Shown here piece by piece: positions 62,720 through 64,000 of a stretch of 64,000 nucleotides of DNA. The stretch is from Devosia algicola (lineage in GTDB: Bacteria; Pseudomonadota; Alphaproteobacteria; Rhizobiales; Devosiaceae), in assembly GCF_028816455.1 (NCBI RefSeq), contig NZ_CP118246.1:1550001-1614000 (forward strand). The letters are read 5' to 3'. The position numbers and the translations under genes are program-made. Position 1 is the first letter of the stretch. Each line of letters opens with the position of its first letter. The notes below the pieces were generated by a model. The model saw only the letters and a list, made by a program, of their open reading frames with translations. It had not been told where the DNA came from and searched no databases.

Positions 62720-64000
62720 ATGACCAAACCCGAAAAATCCCTCGACTTCATGGCCGATGGCGGCGAAATGGGACAGCTGATGCGCGCCCACGACTGGGCC
62801 AACTCGCCCCTCGGCCCGCCCGAAAACTGGCCGCAAAGCCTGCGTCTGACCATCCGGCTCATTCTCAATACCCGCCATCCCATGTTTATCTGGTGGGGTC
62901 CCGACCTCATCCAGTTTTATAACGACGCCTACAGGCTCACCATGGGCCCCGAACGCCACCCTTCGGCCCTCGGCCAGTGCGGTCGCGATTGCTGGCAGGA
63001 AATCTGGCCCATTATTGGCCCCCAGATCGAACAGGTCATGGCCGGTCGCGGTTCAACCTGGGACGAGGATCGCCTCGTTCCCGTCACCCGCCACGGCAAG
63101 CTCGAACAGGTTTGGTGGACTTATAGCTACAGCCCCATCGACATCGAAGGTGGTGTCGGTGGGGTGCTGGTGGTGTGCAACGACGTGACCGAACAGCATT
63201 TGATCAAGGATCGGCTGGCTAACCACTCGCAACACCTCATGGACATGTTCGAGCAGTCCCCCGGTTTCATGGCCGTCCTGCGCGGCCCGGATCACATCTT
63301 CGAACTGACCAACGCCGCCTATCGTAAATTGATTGGCGGGCGGCAATATCTCGGCAAACCGGTGCGCGAAGCACTGCCAGAAGTCGAGGGTCAGGGATTT
63401 ATTGAGTTACTCGACAATGTCTACACCTCCGGCAAGGCGTATGTTGGGCGTCGTGTCCCGATTTATTTTCAGGACGATTCTGAAACAGCGCCGCGTCAAT
63501 CCTTTCTCGATTTCGTCTACCAGCCCATTCTGGATGCCTACAACAATGTCACCGGCATATTTGTCGAAGGCAGCGACGTAACCGACCACGTTCAGGCTGA
63601 AGAGCATCTGCGCCTGATCAATGCCGAACTCAAACATCGCGTCAAGAACACGCTGGCCATGGTCAGCGCCATCGCCACTCAAACGCTCAGCGGCACCGGA
63701 CAGGATGGTCCACTCGACATATTCCGCCGCCGCCTCTCAATTTTCGGCAGCGCCCACGACATTTTGACCACCACCACCTGGGCCACGGCCGAAATCACCG
63801 ATGTTATCAAAACCGCACTCGATTCCCACCCTGCCTATGCCGGACGCGTGACCACCGCGGGTCCCGAGGTCACACTGGGCTCCAAACAGGCCATATCACT
63901 CGCCCTGGCCATTCATGAATTGATGACCAACGCCATCAAATATGGCGCCCTCTCCAACCAGTCCGGTCGCGTGACCTTGCACTGGCAACTGTCCGAGGCA
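62720..64000 (+). CDS. HWE-family sensor histidine kinase, N-terminal part
   Basis: The frame is open from ATG 62720 to the right edge (427 residues), so it is absent from short ORF lists. Two PAS-type sensory domains are seen (about 30-160, PMFIWWGPDLIQFYNDAYRL; about 180-290, QSPGFMAVLRGPDHIFELTN). The H-box is ELKHRVKNTLAMVSAIATQTL (His at about 307) and the N-box is AIHELMTNAIKYGALS. These are signatures of the HWE/HisKA_2 class common in Hyphomicrobiales. No transmembrane segment, so it is cytosolic. The input signal and response regulator are unknown. Confidence 0.92.
   Translation, partial: MTKPEKSLDFMADGGEMGQLMRAHDWANSPLGPPENWPQSLRLTIRLILNTRHPMFIWWGPDLIQFYNDAYRLTMGPERHPSALGQCGRDCWQEIWPIIGPQIEQVMAGRGSTWDEDRLVPVTRHGKLEQVWWTYSYSPIDIEGGVGGVLVVCNDVTEQHLIKDRLANHSQHLMDMFEQSPGFMAVLRGPDHIFELTNAAYRKLIGGRQYLGKPVREALPEVEGQGFIELLDNVYTSGKAYVGRRVPIYFQDDSETAPRQSFLDFVYQPILDAYNNVTGIFVEGSDVTDHVQAEEHLRLINAELKHRVKNTLAMVSAIATQTLSGTGQDGPLDIFRRRLSIFGSAHDILTTTTWATAEITDVIKTALDSHPAYAGRVTTAGPEVTLGSKQAISLALAIHELMTNAIKYGALSNQSGRVTLHWQLSEA

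Overview
The window is chromosomal DNA of a GC-rich alphaproteobacterium. Gene content and order point to the Hyphomicrobiales, most like Devosia and relatives: trxB is followed by an LsrB-type LysR gene, a Nudix gene is followed by a TIGR02301-type gene, and a HWE-family histidine kinase, PilZ and CHASE2/EAL proteins and CCUCCUCCC-loop small RNAs are present. No tRNA, rRNA, CRISPR array, transposase or phage gene was seen. The genus is an inference, not a search result.

Layout. 1-8.2 kb: end of a CpdB-like periplasmic phosphoesterase, small unknown genes, a repeat protein with a flagellin-like core, an ABC exporter pair, a PilZ protein and a methyltransferase. 8.5-18.2 kb: core genes carB, a TauE permease, threonine aldolase, a cold-shock gene, greA, trxB and the LsrB-like regulator. 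18.2-19.2 kb: a 1-kb region without proteins that holds three tandem small-RNA units with CCUCC loops, each behind the same sequence block and closed by an intrinsic terminator. 19.2-29 kb: aspartate aminotransferase, small envelope proteins, CBS, GNAT, MerR and EamA genes, thymidine kinase and a thioesterase. 29.1-32.1 kb: four secreted SH3b/crystallin-fold paralogues in a row. 32.1-42.2 kb: aroC, a histidine phosphatase, fabI, a GlcD-type oxidase, an ArsR/AHSA1 pair, hemerythrin, SRAP, Nudix, a dihydroorotase-like gene and ygfZ. 42.2-48 kb: a direct tandem duplication of an autotransporter gene with its upstream region. 48-58 kb: an accessory stretch with an HD hydrolase, an AAC(6')-like acetyltransferase, an MFS transporter, a SleB hydrolase, a CHASE2-GGDEF-EAL protein and a FecR protein. 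58.2-64 kb: a PPDK-like enzyme, the coupled group ispH-GNAT-rnhA, and the start of a HWE histidine kinase.

Sequence quality matters for reading this window. At least seventeen frame breaks, in carB (three), the ABC permease (two), the LsrB gene (two), aspC, tdk, aroC, fabI, rnhA, the PPDK gene, SRAP, two SH3 genes and one VasI-like gene, are each repaired by removing one base from GAGCCT (or AGGCTC on the other strand), giving GAGCT. The repaired proteins match their families. I therefore annotate these genes as intact and read the breaks as a motif-specific sequencing or consensus error, possibly caused by DNA modification. A few other breaks (Nudix, the LsrB N-terminus, the class V aminotransferase, MFS, VOC) are single-base indels of other kinds.

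Functional links that can be argued from the sequence: trxB with the LsrB-like regulator (redox), the small-RNA cluster (probably stress responsive, by analogy with CcsR/cuckoo RNAs), CHASE2-EAL beside FecR and the separate PilZ protein (cyclic-di-GMP), and SH3b proteins, autotransporters, SleB and the Spy-like protein at the cell envelope.
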